A stretch of DNA of 20,238 bases from a virus, in the IMG/VR virus record IMGVR_UViG_3300013099_000910, positions 1 through 20,238 of that record; one strand, 5' to 3'. Positions 7,097 through 13,518 of the stretch are shown here, piece by piece; position 1 is the stretch's first letter; each line of letters begins with the position of its first letter. The notes below the pieces were generated by a model. It saw only the letters and a list, made by a program, of their open reading frames with translations, was not told where the DNA came from and ran no database searches. The position numbers and the translations under genes were made by a program.

Positions 7097-7272
7097 TTTA
7101 AAACCTCATTTTCTGTTATGATATAATACCATAAATATGGGGCAAACGTCAATTTTATCCGCAACAATTTATCGACAGGATACGGTGTATTGTGTTTAAT
7201 GTGGTAATTTATGCACCATATAGCTTGTGAAAGATATACAACGGAGAATATTAATACTAAAATTGCTGTCAT
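7093..7272 (-). CDS. Small probable membrane protein, 59 aa
   Basis: This frame opens with MTAILVLIFSVVYLSQAIWC, a clear N-terminal hydrophobic segment that could be a signal anchor or single membrane helix with the rest cytoplasmic, or a short cleaved signal. The remainder is basic (HIKHNTPYPVDKLLRIK), then YLWYYIIT. Its ATG overlaps the stop of the 50-codon gene upstream and its stop overlaps the ATG of the 6827-7096 gene. Both are ATGA junctions, which is strong support for a real gene filling an otherwise empty stretch. No family is recognised. Confidence 0.7.
   Translation of the reverse strand: MTAILVLIFSVVYLSQAIWCINYHIKHNTPYPVDKLLRIKLTFAPYLWYYIITENEVLK
7123..7152 (-). promoter_or_regulatory. 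Sigma70-like promoter before the 6827-7096 gene
   Basis: Minus strand TTGACG (7147-7152), 18-bp spacer, TATTAT (7123-7128), about 27 nt before the ATG at 7096. It lies inside the 3' end of the 59-codon gene, so it would serve the block 6827 down to 5509 independently. Confidence 0.55.
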
Positions 7273-7421
7273 TTGTCTACCTCTAATATTTTTTCAGTTC
7301 TGTAATAATAAAACCCTAACGCTTGCAAAGCATCGAATATTCCATCTTTATCTGAGTTGTCCCAATCATCTTTTCTGGACAACAATTCTAATAAGTCCTC
7401 TTTTGTAGGGACTTCGTTCAT
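7269..7421 (-). CDS. Small hypothetical protein, 50 aa
   Basis: The frame reads MNEVPTKEDLLELLSRKDDW, then a DALQALGFYYYRTEK segment. It is a soluble, acidic, helical mini-protein. The ATG overlaps the stop of the ATP-grasp gene (ATGA) and its stop overlaps the next ATG in the same way, so it is embedded in a translationally coupled string. No family is recognised. The plus-strand frame over the same bases (7211-7408) has no such support. Confidence 0.7.
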   Translation of the reverse strand: MNEVPTKEDLLELLSRKDDWDNSDKDGIFDALQALGFYYYRTEKILEVDK

Positions 7422-8200
7422 GATACTTCTTCTAATAATTCAACAAAATCTTCGATTTTCCAACCAGTTGCTTCAGAAACTTGACCATCACCAATTTCAA
7501 TAAGGTGGAATTCTCCATCTAAAGTTTGAGCTATGTCAACCGAAAAAAATGGTGATTTAACGTTGGCAGCAGCGTGTTCGGCAATCTCTATGATCTTGTC
7601 GTTCACAACTTGATTACCGTAATAAGCTTTACCGTTCACCACAAAAAACCGTTGTTCTGAATCCTGTAATAATTTTAAAACCTTACGAATGGCTATACCA
7701 CCTTCAATACCACCGCGATGTAAATGTATTAAATCTGCAACATATTGACACTCAAGACCATTATCGCAAATAGAGCCGAACCCTGTTGTGTTGGACTTCA
7801 CAAAATCCTTAACAAAGTACCCACCAGTCCAATTTAGCATATCAACAATGCGTATTAAATTACCATCGTATGGCAAAAAAACGGTCTTGGGTGAATACTT
7901 ATCAACACTGTGATACCAGTTAACGATATGATGACATTTCATATATTCTTTCACGCTGATCGCCATAACACCGCCAGCAATAGTTACAAGTTTGGTTAAT
8001 TCTGTGTATTTTTCCTCATTAAGCATCCACCCACGGTATAAAACGGTTTCACCTTTATCAATCTTAGGCTTAGGGTTAAACACCCACTCAAGATCAAATA
8101 ACGAGCATTTGAACCCAGCTTTCAATGCGTTCAAATATTCTGGTTGAAAAGGAATGTCAGCTTGTTTATCATTCAAAGGATATTGTGGATATAAGATCAT
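7418..8200 (-). CDS. ATP-grasp domain protein (R2K-type)
   Basis: The 260-residue protein has the layout of phage ATP-grasp enzymes of the R2K clade. It has an N-terminal preATP-like domain, then GGYFVKDFVKS (126-136, nucleotide-binding lysines), RFFVVNGKAYYG (184-195), FFSVDIA (218-224) and HLIEIGDGQVS (232-242, the Mg-binding acidic strand). ATP-grasp enzymes ligate a carboxylate to an amine through an acyl-phosphate, so this may modify a peptide or small molecule; the substrate is unknown. GAGG lies upstream of the ATG, which overlaps the stop of the J-domain gene. The order J-domain protein, ATP-grasp, two mini-proteins is a coupled operon. Confidence 0.78.
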   Translation of the reverse strand: MILYPQYPLNDKQADIPFQPEYLNALKAGFKCSLFDLEWVFNPKPKIDKGETVLYRGWMLNEEKYTELTKLVTIAGGVMAISVKEYMKCHHIVNWYHSVDKYSPKTVFLPYDGNLIRIVDMLNWTGGYFVKDFVKSNTTGFGSICDNGLECQYVADLIHLHRGGIEGGIAIRKVLKLLQDSEQRFFVVNGKAYYGNQVVNDKIIEIAEHAAANVKSPFFSVDIAQTLDGEFHLIEIGDGQVSEATGWKIEDFVELLEEVS

Positions 8201-9138
8201 TTCAAAGCCTCTACTGCTTTAGTGATAGCATCAAAATCGTTACCTAATGCTTTTAATTTTAAAAGTGTGTCTACTGTTTCAGAATTTTCATAAAACGTAT
8301 GGTAAACACGATGGTTTGTATTTTTATAAGTATAACCTTGTTTATGTGAGATACCACCAAAACTCCATGCTGGAACGCGATTCCAAACCATGCGATATAC
8401 TTTTAAGAAGTAATCGTTTCCTAATGGGATAAAGTCAACGTCGGAAACATGTTTGGCATTTAACTCATATCGCATAGCTAATCCAAAATCAGCTTTTTTC
8501 ATGTCAGTCGTTTTAGGTTGACTAACAGCTTTAAGTAATTTAGCTCTACCAAAAGATTTAGAAGGGTCAAATAATGCTGCGTGGTCATTATCAAAAGCCC
8601 AATCACGTCTAGCCATTTTAATTTTCTTACGGTTTATATAACCGAAAGCGGTAATACCTAATTCGAACGAAATGTTTTCATTGTTACCAGAGAAAGAAGG
8701 TTTAGAACGATCATTAGTGCTTGCTGTAGCGGCAAAGGTGAAAACCGTAGTCTTGTCTTTGTTGAAAAATTTAACATTGATGCCACCGTTCCATTGATTT
8801 GAAGTTTCATGTATTATATACTCGAAATCTTCACCAGTAAAACCTCGGAAGTAAGCTAAAAAGGCTGAAACGTTAAAAGTATTTTTGATAACATTTGTAA
8901 GATCGGAAGCTTTCAACTCATTACGTTCTCTAATTTCTTTCCAATTTAGTGTGTAAGGTTGCGAACTGTTAGTATCTTTTAATATAGAATATGCAACGTT
9001 GATTTGTGCCATATCGTCATCGTTGCCACCGTTATCAGGATGATTTTTGCTGCTTAAAGCACGGTAAGTTTTTTTAACATCTGCGGCAGTGTAAGGAAAT
9101 GATAAACCGAATGTTTTACCAGCTTGTGCTAAATTCAT
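8197..9138 (-). CDS. J-domain (DnaJ-like) phage protein
   Basis: Residues 1-60 form a J domain: TAADVKKTYRALSSKNHPDNGG contains the diagnostic HPD, and INVAYSILKD is helix IV. J domains stimulate the ATPase of Hsp70 (DnaK), so this protein probably recruits host DnaK. The remaining 250 residues match no DnaJ zinc-finger or substrate-binding domain. They are mixed alpha/beta with aromatic-rich strands and presumably bind a phage substrate. The ATG at 9138 is chosen over the in-frame GTG at 9147 because CGGTGA lies about 6 nt before it. The promoter at 9169-9196 and a 12-bp inverted repeat that covers this ribosome binding site precede it. Confidence 0.82.
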   Translation of the reverse strand: MNLAQAGKTFGLSFPYTAADVKKTYRALSSKNHPDNGGNDDDMAQINVAYSILKDTNSSQPYTLNWKEIRERNELKASDLTNVIKNTFNVSAFLAYFRGFTGEDFEYIIHETSNQWNGGINVKFFNKDKTTVFTFAATASTNDRSKPSFSGNNENISFELGITAFGYINRKKIKMARRDWAFDNDHAALFDPSKSFGRAKLLKAVSQPKTTDMKKADFGLAMRYELNAKHVSDVDFIPLGNDYFLKVYRMVWNRVPAWSFGGISHKQGYTYKNTNHRVYHTFYENSETVDTLLKLKALGNDFDAITKAVEALK

Positions 9139-9140
9139 GA

Positions 9141-9196
9141 TCTTCACCGTTTCGTTTAAGTTGAGTCTATTATACTAAACGGTGAAGAAATTGCAA
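9141..9196 (-). promoter_or_regulatory. Sigma70-like promoter inside a perfect 12-bp inverted repeat
   Basis: Minus strand TTGCAA (9191-9196), 16-bp spacer, TATAAT (9169-9174). Arms TCTTCACCGTTT (9177-9188) and AAACGGTGAAGA (9141-9152) are perfectly complementary. The upstream arm lies in the promoter spacer and the downstream arm contains the ribosome binding site. RNA from this promoter would lack the upstream arm; read-through RNA from 9216-9806 would contain both. Confidence 0.75.
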
Positions 9197-9215
9197 ATTT
9201 AATTGTGTGACGTAG

Positions 9216-9806
9216 TTAGCTAATGTCGATTTGATTCCAAGGAGTTTCAGATAAAAGCTTTATAGCGTAATTTCTACCCCAACCTTTTATTGGACTTTCA
9301 GTGAAAAGTGTTTTGTTTTTCAAAACAAAGGGGCGACCATTTACACGAGTAAAAAATTCACCATTTTCACCAAAAATAGGATTGTTAAGTTTAATAACGT
9401 TATCAAAACCTGGGAAATTAGAATCGTTGGTTCCTATCAACTCGCCAGTCTTACCACCTTTTTCAACAAATAGAATTGAATCTTGGTCAAATTCAGCACC
9501 TAACGATTTAAGATTTTTTCTTAAATCGTTTCGATCACTTAAATCGACAACCAAATATACTTCTTCACCAACTTCAACTGCGGCAGGTGATTTGAAATTT
9601 TCGATGTATGAACCCTTTACAGCAGTAACACCGTATCTATATCGTGACAACTTAGCAAGTAAGGACTTATTACGTTGACGATTTTCATGCCTAGTATATT
9701 CACTACGAAACGCTGTGATGGTTCCGATTGCGTGTTTTTGTGATTGTCGATACACTCTACTTAAAGAGCTTTCTACTAAAAATTCTGCGAAAGTTTGTTC
9801 TGACAT
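9216..9806 (-). CDS. Conserved phage protein with DUF3293-like N-terminal half, 196 aa
   Basis: The N-terminal half reads HAIGTITAFRSEYTRHENRQ, then RNKSLLAKLSRYRYGVTAVKG, then EVGEEVYLVVD. This follows the pattern of DUF3293-type proteins (TAxxP/R...N..RN..L...L...G......G.......E.SF.V), where the role is unknown. The second half carries GAEFDQDSILFVEKGG and LIGTNDSNFPGFDNV, which I have no family for. It is preceded by a T4-type late promoter in a hairpin that includes its AGGT ribosome binding site, so it is probably a late protein. The DUF match is my recollection and low in certainty. Confidence 0.8.
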   Translation of the reverse strand: MSEQTFAEFLVESSLSRVYRQSQKHAIGTITAFRSEYTRHENRQRNKSLLAKLSRYRYGVTAVKGSYIENFKSPAAVEVGEEVYLVVDLSDRNDLRKNLKSLGAEFDQDSILFVEKGGKTGELIGTNDSNFPGFDNVIKLNNPIFGENGEFFTRVNGRPFVLKNKTLFTESPIKGWGRNYAIKLLSETPWNQIDIS

Positions 9807-9813
9807 GATAAGT

Positions 9814-9850
9814 ACCTGTAAGTTATGAGTGTATTTATATTCTAACAGGT
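9814..9850 (-). promoter_or_regulatory. Late promoter (TATAAATA) in the loop of an RBS-covering hairpin
   Basis: TATAAATA lies at 9832-9839. Flanking arms on the minus strand are ACCTGTTAG (9842-9850) and CTTACAGGT (9814-9822): 6 bp, one T-T mismatch, then 2 bp. The downstream arm carries the AGGT ribosome binding site of the gene starting at 9806. This is the same design as T4 late genes that are silent in early read-through RNA. Confidence 0.65.
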
Positions 9851-9870
9851 CAAACGCAGAATTGCAAAAA

Positions 9871-10083
9871 TTATTTTACATCTTTAGCTAATTTGACAAT
9901 AGAAACTTTTTTAACCCCTTTCCAAAATATACGATTTGAGGTGCTACCACTAGACCAATTAGTAGGAGCCATCCACCGTTTCCCGTTGGCGGTTATGCCT
10001 ATAGAAGCGAGTGATGTTCCTCCGGTATTCCAGAGAATTTCATAAAGCCCAGTTTTTAAAGCTTTTACGTCTTTCTTTTTCAT
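9871..10083 (-). CDS. Small conserved phage protein, 70 aa
   Basis: A basic small protein, KTGLYEILWNTGGTSLASIG followed by GKRWMAPTNW. It is probably a small beta-barrel resembling other short phage proteins with a TGLY..YW..GG.S.A..G pattern; no function is known to me. GGTGA lies 5 nt before the ATG. It is the last gene of the block starting at the promoter near 10620 and is followed by the late promoter for 9216-9806. Confidence 0.78.
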   Translation of the reverse strand: MKKKDVKALKTGLYEILWNTGGTSLASIGITANGKRWMAPTNWSSGSTSNRIFWKGVKKVSIVKLAKDVK

Positions 10084-10105
10084 CTAATCACCAAGAGTAA
10101 TTTTA

Positions 10106-10303
10106 TCACCATTTATCATAATCGGTTAAATTTATTCTCGAACCACAGATACACTTTACACTTTCAACCACACCCAAACCACTAGGGGTAAATTGGAAAG
10201 TAACAGCACCACCTTTGGTACGATATTGCTCTTTGCTGCATTCATGGTCACGTTGCCAAATGATGTACGCATCAGTTTGTTCGTCGGTTAATTCAAATTT
10301 CAT
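10106..10303 (-). CDS. Small phage protein with C-terminal CxC motif, 65 aa
   Basis: The sequence starts MKFELTDEQTDAYIIWQRDH and ends KCICGSRINLTDYDKW. Two close cysteines (CIC) could be half of a metal site, but only one other Cys is present, so this is not a full zinc ribbon. The central GGAVTFQFTPSGLGVV looks like a beta hairpin. Its ATG overlaps the stop of the upstream 92-aa gene. Small proteins of this composition are common in phage genomes; no function is recognised. Confidence 0.78.
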   Translation of the reverse strand: MKFELTDEQTDAYIIWQRDHECSKEQYRTKGGAVTFQFTPSGLGVVESVKCICGSRINLTDYDKW

Positions 10304-10578
10304 ATAAAGGGGATATAGGTTTCGACCTGCGCAACTTCGTTACACCATTCACGACTTTTTTCGTTTCTAGCGTCTACAAAAGAATTTCTACCATAGTCGC
10401 TGATAGATAATTTCAAAACACGAAAAAAACTTTGTTGTAAAGTACGGTGTTCACCTTGTATGGTGTTAGAAATAGCTTTAGCCATTGCTTCATCGTCAAG
10501 TGACATAGAATTAAGTTCTGATATGATAGCTTTGATATGCTCTTGAACGTTCGCTTCTTTTTCAGTTTGTGTATTCAT
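10300..10578 (-). CDS. Hypothetical phage protein, 92 aa
   Basis: A helical acidic protein. The C-terminal half EHRTLQQSFFRVLKLSISDY, then DARNEKSREWCNEVA and ending YIPFI, resembles a common small phage protein of unknown role. The ATG at 10578 is chosen because GGTGGA lies about 5 nt upstream; the in-frame GTG at 10590 would place the start inside the shared leader. It is the first gene behind the promoter at 10608-10635 and overlaps the next gene by ATGA. Confidence 0.8.
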   Translation of the reverse strand: MNTQTEKEANVQEHIKAIISELNSMSLDDEAMAKAISNTIQGEHRTLQQSFFRVLKLSISDYGRNSFVDARNEKSREWCNEVAQVETYIPFI

Positions 10579-10583
10579 CGGTT

Positions 10584-10635
10584 CCACCACTTGTTTAAGT
10601 TGTGACTATTATATCAGGTGGGGGAATAATTGCAA
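10584..10635 (-). promoter_or_regulatory. Sigma70-like promoter with shared CAACTTAAAC leader
   Basis: Minus strand TTGCAA (10630-10635), 16-bp spacer, TATAAT (10608-10613), then AATAGTCACAACTTAAACA. The promoter lies within the 3' end of the 10614-10916 gene. CCACC (10617-10621) in the spacer can pair with GGTGG (10584-10588) at the ribosome binding site, a shorter version of the arrangement at 9141-9196. Confidence 0.7.
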
Positions 10636-10916
10636 GCACATTTAAGACATTTCTCTCGTAACGCTTGCAACTTTAAAAGGTTATCGCCTTTAAATGTCGG
10701 CAATATGGAGGAAAAGAAAGCATCATCATACCTTCTATTGTATTCAGCGTTGTACAATATAATCACTTGAGGGTCTACAACACCTCTACACACATCAACT
10801 TTGTCTACATATACACATCTTGGTATGCGCGATGGTTCTGCGCCATCTAATTCACCTTTAAGCCATTCATCGACACTATTAACGCTAACGCCAAATACGA
10901 ATATATCTTTAATCAT
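10614..10916 (-). CDS. Hypothetical phage protein with C-terminal CxxCxC, 100 aa
   Basis: The N-terminus MIKDIFVFGVSVNSVDEWL looks like a Rossmann-like first strand and helix, and the C-terminus ends LREKCLKCACNYSPT. The three cysteines (CxxCxC) could bind a metal. No family is recognised. The ATG at 10916 overlaps the helicase stop (ATGA) with GGTGAT upstream; a longer version starting at 10946 would lie within the helicase and lacks a ribosome binding site. The next operon's promoter sits in its last codons. Confidence 0.75.
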   Translation of the reverse strand: MIKDIFVFGVSVNSVDEWLKGELDGAEPSRIPRCVYVDKVDVCRGVVDPQVIILYNAEYNRRYDDAFFSSILPTFKGDNLLKLQALREKCLKCACNYSPT

Positions 10917-12505
10917 TTTATCACCACCAAGGCATCTTTCCACCATTTAGGAAATAAGTAACTGTTTTTATGGTAAAAATAATTCCACGACTCGTCAACT
11001 ATGTAACAAGTTCCGTAGTCAGTTTTAGATCGCACCACACGACCACATGCTTGTATCATGGCTTTAACCACTTCAACAGCATACCATTCACCAGACAATT
11101 CTAAACGTTTCTTAATCCAAGCATCACCAAGATAAGGGAATGCTAATTTAGCGATGATTGCAAAGCGTCCTTTATCGTCCTTTAAATCGACACCCTCAGT
11201 CATAGACGGTGAGATCATAATACTAGGCTTAGGGTCGATCATATAAGCTTTAATGACCGATTCACGCTTATACTTAGATTCTGGGTTATGGTGGTATATG
11301 GTGTGGGTTCCACCCTCCAATTGTTCTACCAACCATTCCGCTACTTTAAAATTTCCAGTGTGTATTATACCCTTTTCGTCATGATGCAGAGCCAGTATTT
11401 CCTTAATGTTAGACAAATACTTATCCCTACTAGCATTATTTTCAGGATTTTTCCACTGTGCATTAACTTTCATACCACCCATATTAACAACGGGGCGTTT
11501 ATTTTGGTCAAATTCTGAATCGACAGATAAGAATGATGTATCTTCACGATCAATTCCTAAATTTTTACAGTACTCGTCTTTGTCAATTATAGTACCGGAC
11601 ATGAATAAGAAATGTTCAGCTTGGTTACTTAACATGCTATGGAAATTCTTTCTGCCATAGATAGATTTAAACTTCAACGTTTCCTTATCTGACATTACCA
11701 CGAAATCTTCTTGGACTGATTCTAGGTCATTATCTAAAAACATTTCAACAACTTCTAAATGATTTTTGACTTTATCATGTTCCTTTATCATTTCACGATC
11801 AGCAATTGACATGTTTTTAGGGTCAACCAGTGCAACGATTTCGTCAACATCACATTCGAGTATGTATTCTCTATCGCGCAATTTTACAACATATGTAGTG
11901 CTAATCCAATCATAAGCATCTTCTATGTTTCTAAACAGTGGCAACTTACACCCCATTTGCAAAGCACGTTTTTTACCAATAGCAACAGGGTTGAACTCTA
12001 CCAACTGGTTTTCCAGATTATGAGCTTCGTCACAAATTATCAATTTTCTAGGTTCAAACTTTTGGTTAAATCCGAACTGTAACAAGGCTAAGGTATAGTT
12101 CAACACCAAATTCTTGCTACGTAAGGCATTTGCTAAAGCTGAACGATATATACACGAGCTACACGAAGTTTTACCTTTAAATTTAAGACCGAGATCACAA
12201 GTGGTGTTCAACTCGCTACACGAATAATTACCTTTACCATACAACGAAAATAATCCGTTAGGCTTTAACATTTTTTCGGTTTCGTATTGCGCCTGTAAAA
12301 TTTTCTGAGGGGTTAATATATAAGAATCCCCACCCTTATCACCAGACAACCAGTTAGAATAGGTTAATCCTAGCGTGGATTTACCCCCACCAACGGGTAA
12401 TTCTATTATGTTATATTTTGTAGTTTGGTCTTCTAGCCAAGTTAATCCGTGTATTTGTGAAGCTCTAGGAGTGTATTCAGACACCCAACTATCCATTATT
12501 GTCAT
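10913..12505 (-). CDS. DinG/XPD-family superfamily 2 helicase with iron-sulfur cysteines
   Basis: An ATP-dependent 5'-3' DNA helicase of the XPD/DinG type, 530 aa. Walker A is PVGGGKST (37-44). Four cysteines at 96, 103, 115 and 118 (C-x6-C-x11-C-x2-C) sit between motifs I and II, where this family holds a 4Fe-4S cluster. Then come LIICDEAHN (motif II, DEAH 159-162), SPSMTEGVDL (motif V region) and QACGRVVRS (motif VI, 485-493). The protein is shorter than bacterial DinG but contains all core motifs. It probably acts in phage replication, recombination or repair. No clear ribosome binding site is seen at 12505; the ATG at 12496 is an alternative. Confidence 0.9.
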   Translation of the reverse strand: MTIMDSWVSEYTPRASQIHGLTWLEDQTTKYNIIELPVGGGKSTLGLTYSNWLSGDKGGDSYILTPQKILQAQYETEKMLKPNGLFSLYGKGNYSCSELNTTCDLGLKFKGKTSCSSCIYRSALANALRSKNLVLNYTLALLQFGFNQKFEPRKLIICDEAHNLENQLVEFNPVAIGKKRALQMGCKLPLFRNIEDAYDWISTTYVVKLRDREYILECDVDEIVALVDPKNMSIADREMIKEHDKVKNHLEVVEMFLDNDLESVQEDFVVMSDKETLKFKSIYGRKNFHSMLSNQAEHFLFMSGTIIDKDEYCKNLGIDREDTSFLSVDSEFDQNKRPVVNMGGMKVNAQWKNPENNASRDKYLSNIKEILALHHDEKGIIHTGNFKVAEWLVEQLEGGTHTIYHHNPESKYKRESVIKAYMIDPKPSIMISPSMTEGVDLKDDKGRFAIIAKLAFPYLGDAWIKKRLELSGEWYAVEVVKAMIQACGRVVRSKTDYGTCYIVDESWNYFYHKNSYLFPKWWKDALVVIK

Positions 12506-12508
12506 AAA

Positions 12509-12907
12509 TTAAAATAAGTATTCGTTAAATATTATACGGTTACAATGCTTCTTTCTAGTGAGCGCACGTTGTTTTTGGCGTTTAATCATGCCATTTATTT
12601 TGGAGTAGTGTTGCTCCGAAGCTTTAGATGTTTTGTCGAGAAGATAATCTTCGATAACATGGATTATCTCAGCACTGGCTTTGATGACCGTTACTATCAC
12701 ATCACCAGCAGCTACAAAAATAATCCCACTATGGGAATACCAGTATTGTCGCCTATCGGTACATCCTGATACATCTTTGTGTCTTTGTCTTAAAACTCTA
12801 GTAAATTTTGATCTTAATCGAACCAAATTTACCAGCTCTGATTCAAGGTTTAATTTAGGAAAGCGTTCTTCCCAACGTTCTGTTGCATGAACTGATAATG
12901 TCATCAT
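12509..12907 (-). CDS. HxxERW-type small protein, possibly toxin-fold (DUF4258/RelE-like)
   Basis: The N-terminus SVHATERWEERFPKLNLES followed by a basic, aromatic middle (SKFTRVLRQRH, QYWYSHSG) and the strand IIFVAAGDVIVTVIKA is the layout of DUF4258/RelE-like proteins, which begin with H-x2-ER-x2-ER and end in a VIVTV strand. The extra basic C-terminus (MIKRQKQRALTRKKH) suggests nucleic-acid binding. No antitoxin partner is recognised next to it, so a toxin role is only a possibility. Its ATG overlaps the preceding stop. Two adjacent ATG codons (12907, 12904) are possible starts. Confidence 0.75.
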   Translation of the reverse strand: MMTLSVHATERWEERFPKLNLESELVNLVRLRSKFTRVLRQRHKDVSGCTDRRQYWYSHSGIIFVAAGDVIVTVIKASAEIIHVIEDYLLDKTSKASEQHYSKINGMIKRQKQRALTRKKHCNRIIFNEYLF

Positions 12908-13161
12908 AGTATCATCACCGTATTGTTTGTGTGTTTATAAGCTAATCGCCCTAATGTGTCCCACTGTTCTCGTGTAAGTAGGTATTTTGTTTCCATGTAG
13001 TCTACTATAGTTTTGTTATCAAGTAAAACAGTCTCTACACTTTTTAAAGTTATTTCGTCTATATCATGACCTCCATAATCAAACGAAAAATCGAAGTTCA
13101 CAGTTAATAAGCGTTCGATGCCAGAAATGTGCATAGGCACATCAAACGTAAGGTTATTCAT
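12904..13161 (-). CDS. Hypothetical phage protein, 85 aa, paralog of 13154-13453
   Basis: The order NLTFDVPM, VNFDFSFD, SVETVLLDNKTIVDYM, then REQWDTLGRLA matches the next gene upstream (HTFQTSV, INFDYSPS, EVKTVLQNKKTLDFIL, ETEWDLLEMRA), so the pair arose by tandem duplication. Function unknown; probably a small alpha/beta fold. The gene overlaps the upstream paralog by 8 nt and the downstream one by ATGA. Confidence 0.78.
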   Translation of the reverse strand: MNNLTFDVPMHISGIERLLTVNFDFSFDYGGHDIDEITLKSVETVLLDNKTIVDYMETKYLLTREQWDTLGRLAYKHTNNTVMIL

Positions 13162-13453
13162 AAGGTTCGTCCGATTCTAAACCATCAACGTATTCCATCG
13201 CTCTCATTTCCAACAAATCCCATTCGGTTTCAGGTATTTGATCTTGTGAAAGGATAAAGTCTAAAGTTTTTTTGTTTTGTAAAACGGTCTTAACTTCAAG
13301 TAATTCTACTGAAGCATCATAACCAGGGGAACCTTCACCATTAAACGGGTCGAACCACTGTTCTTCTGATGGGCTATAATCGAAATTGATGGTAACGTCG
13401 TGTTCAACGTCACGTATGGTATTAACAGATGTTTGAAATGTATGATTGCTCAT
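13154..13453 (-). CDS. Hypothetical phage protein, 99 aa, paralog of 12904-13161
   Basis: This is the first gene of the helicase operon, with AGAGGT about 5 nt before the ATG and a strong promoter at 13491-13518. It shares the full-length layout of the gene downstream but has an insertion of about 12 residues (EQWFDPFNGEGSPGYD) and an acidic tail ending SDEPYE. No function is recognised. The acidity and early promoter would suit a host-takeover protein, but this is inference. Confidence 0.8.
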   Translation of the reverse strand: MSNHTFQTSVNTIRDVEHDVTINFDYSPSEEQWFDPFNGEGSPGYDASVELLEVKTVLQNKKTLDFILSQDQIPETEWDLLEMRAMEYVDGLESDEPYE

Positions 13454-13490
13454 GTATACCTCTTAAATGTTTTTTAAAAGTTTCCACTAC

Positions 13491-13518
13491 ATTATACACG
13501 AAACAGTTAAAATAGCAA
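13491..13518 (-). promoter_or_regulatory. Sigma70-like early promoter for the helicase operon
   Basis: Minus strand TTGCTA (13513-13518), 16-bp spacer, TATAAT (13491-13496), lying over the end of the methyltransferase at 13507-14526 and about 38 nt before the ATG at 13453. It shares the 16-bp spacer of three other promoters in the window but lacks the CAACTTAAAC leader. Confidence 0.7.

Noticed and set aside
7130-7137. CATAAATA on the plus strand as a late promoter
   Set aside because: No credible plus-strand gene follows; the site is explained by the palindromic CCATATTTATGG within the 59-codon gene.
7211-7408. Plus-strand open frame of 65 codons
   Set aside because: The minus strand here carries two ATGA-coupled small genes; the plus frame has no ribosome binding site or promoter.
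9301-9678. Plus-strand open frame of 125 codons
   Set aside because: Lies wholly antisense to the well-supported 196-aa gene, is low-complexity Ser/Lys/Pro-rich and has no ribosome binding site.
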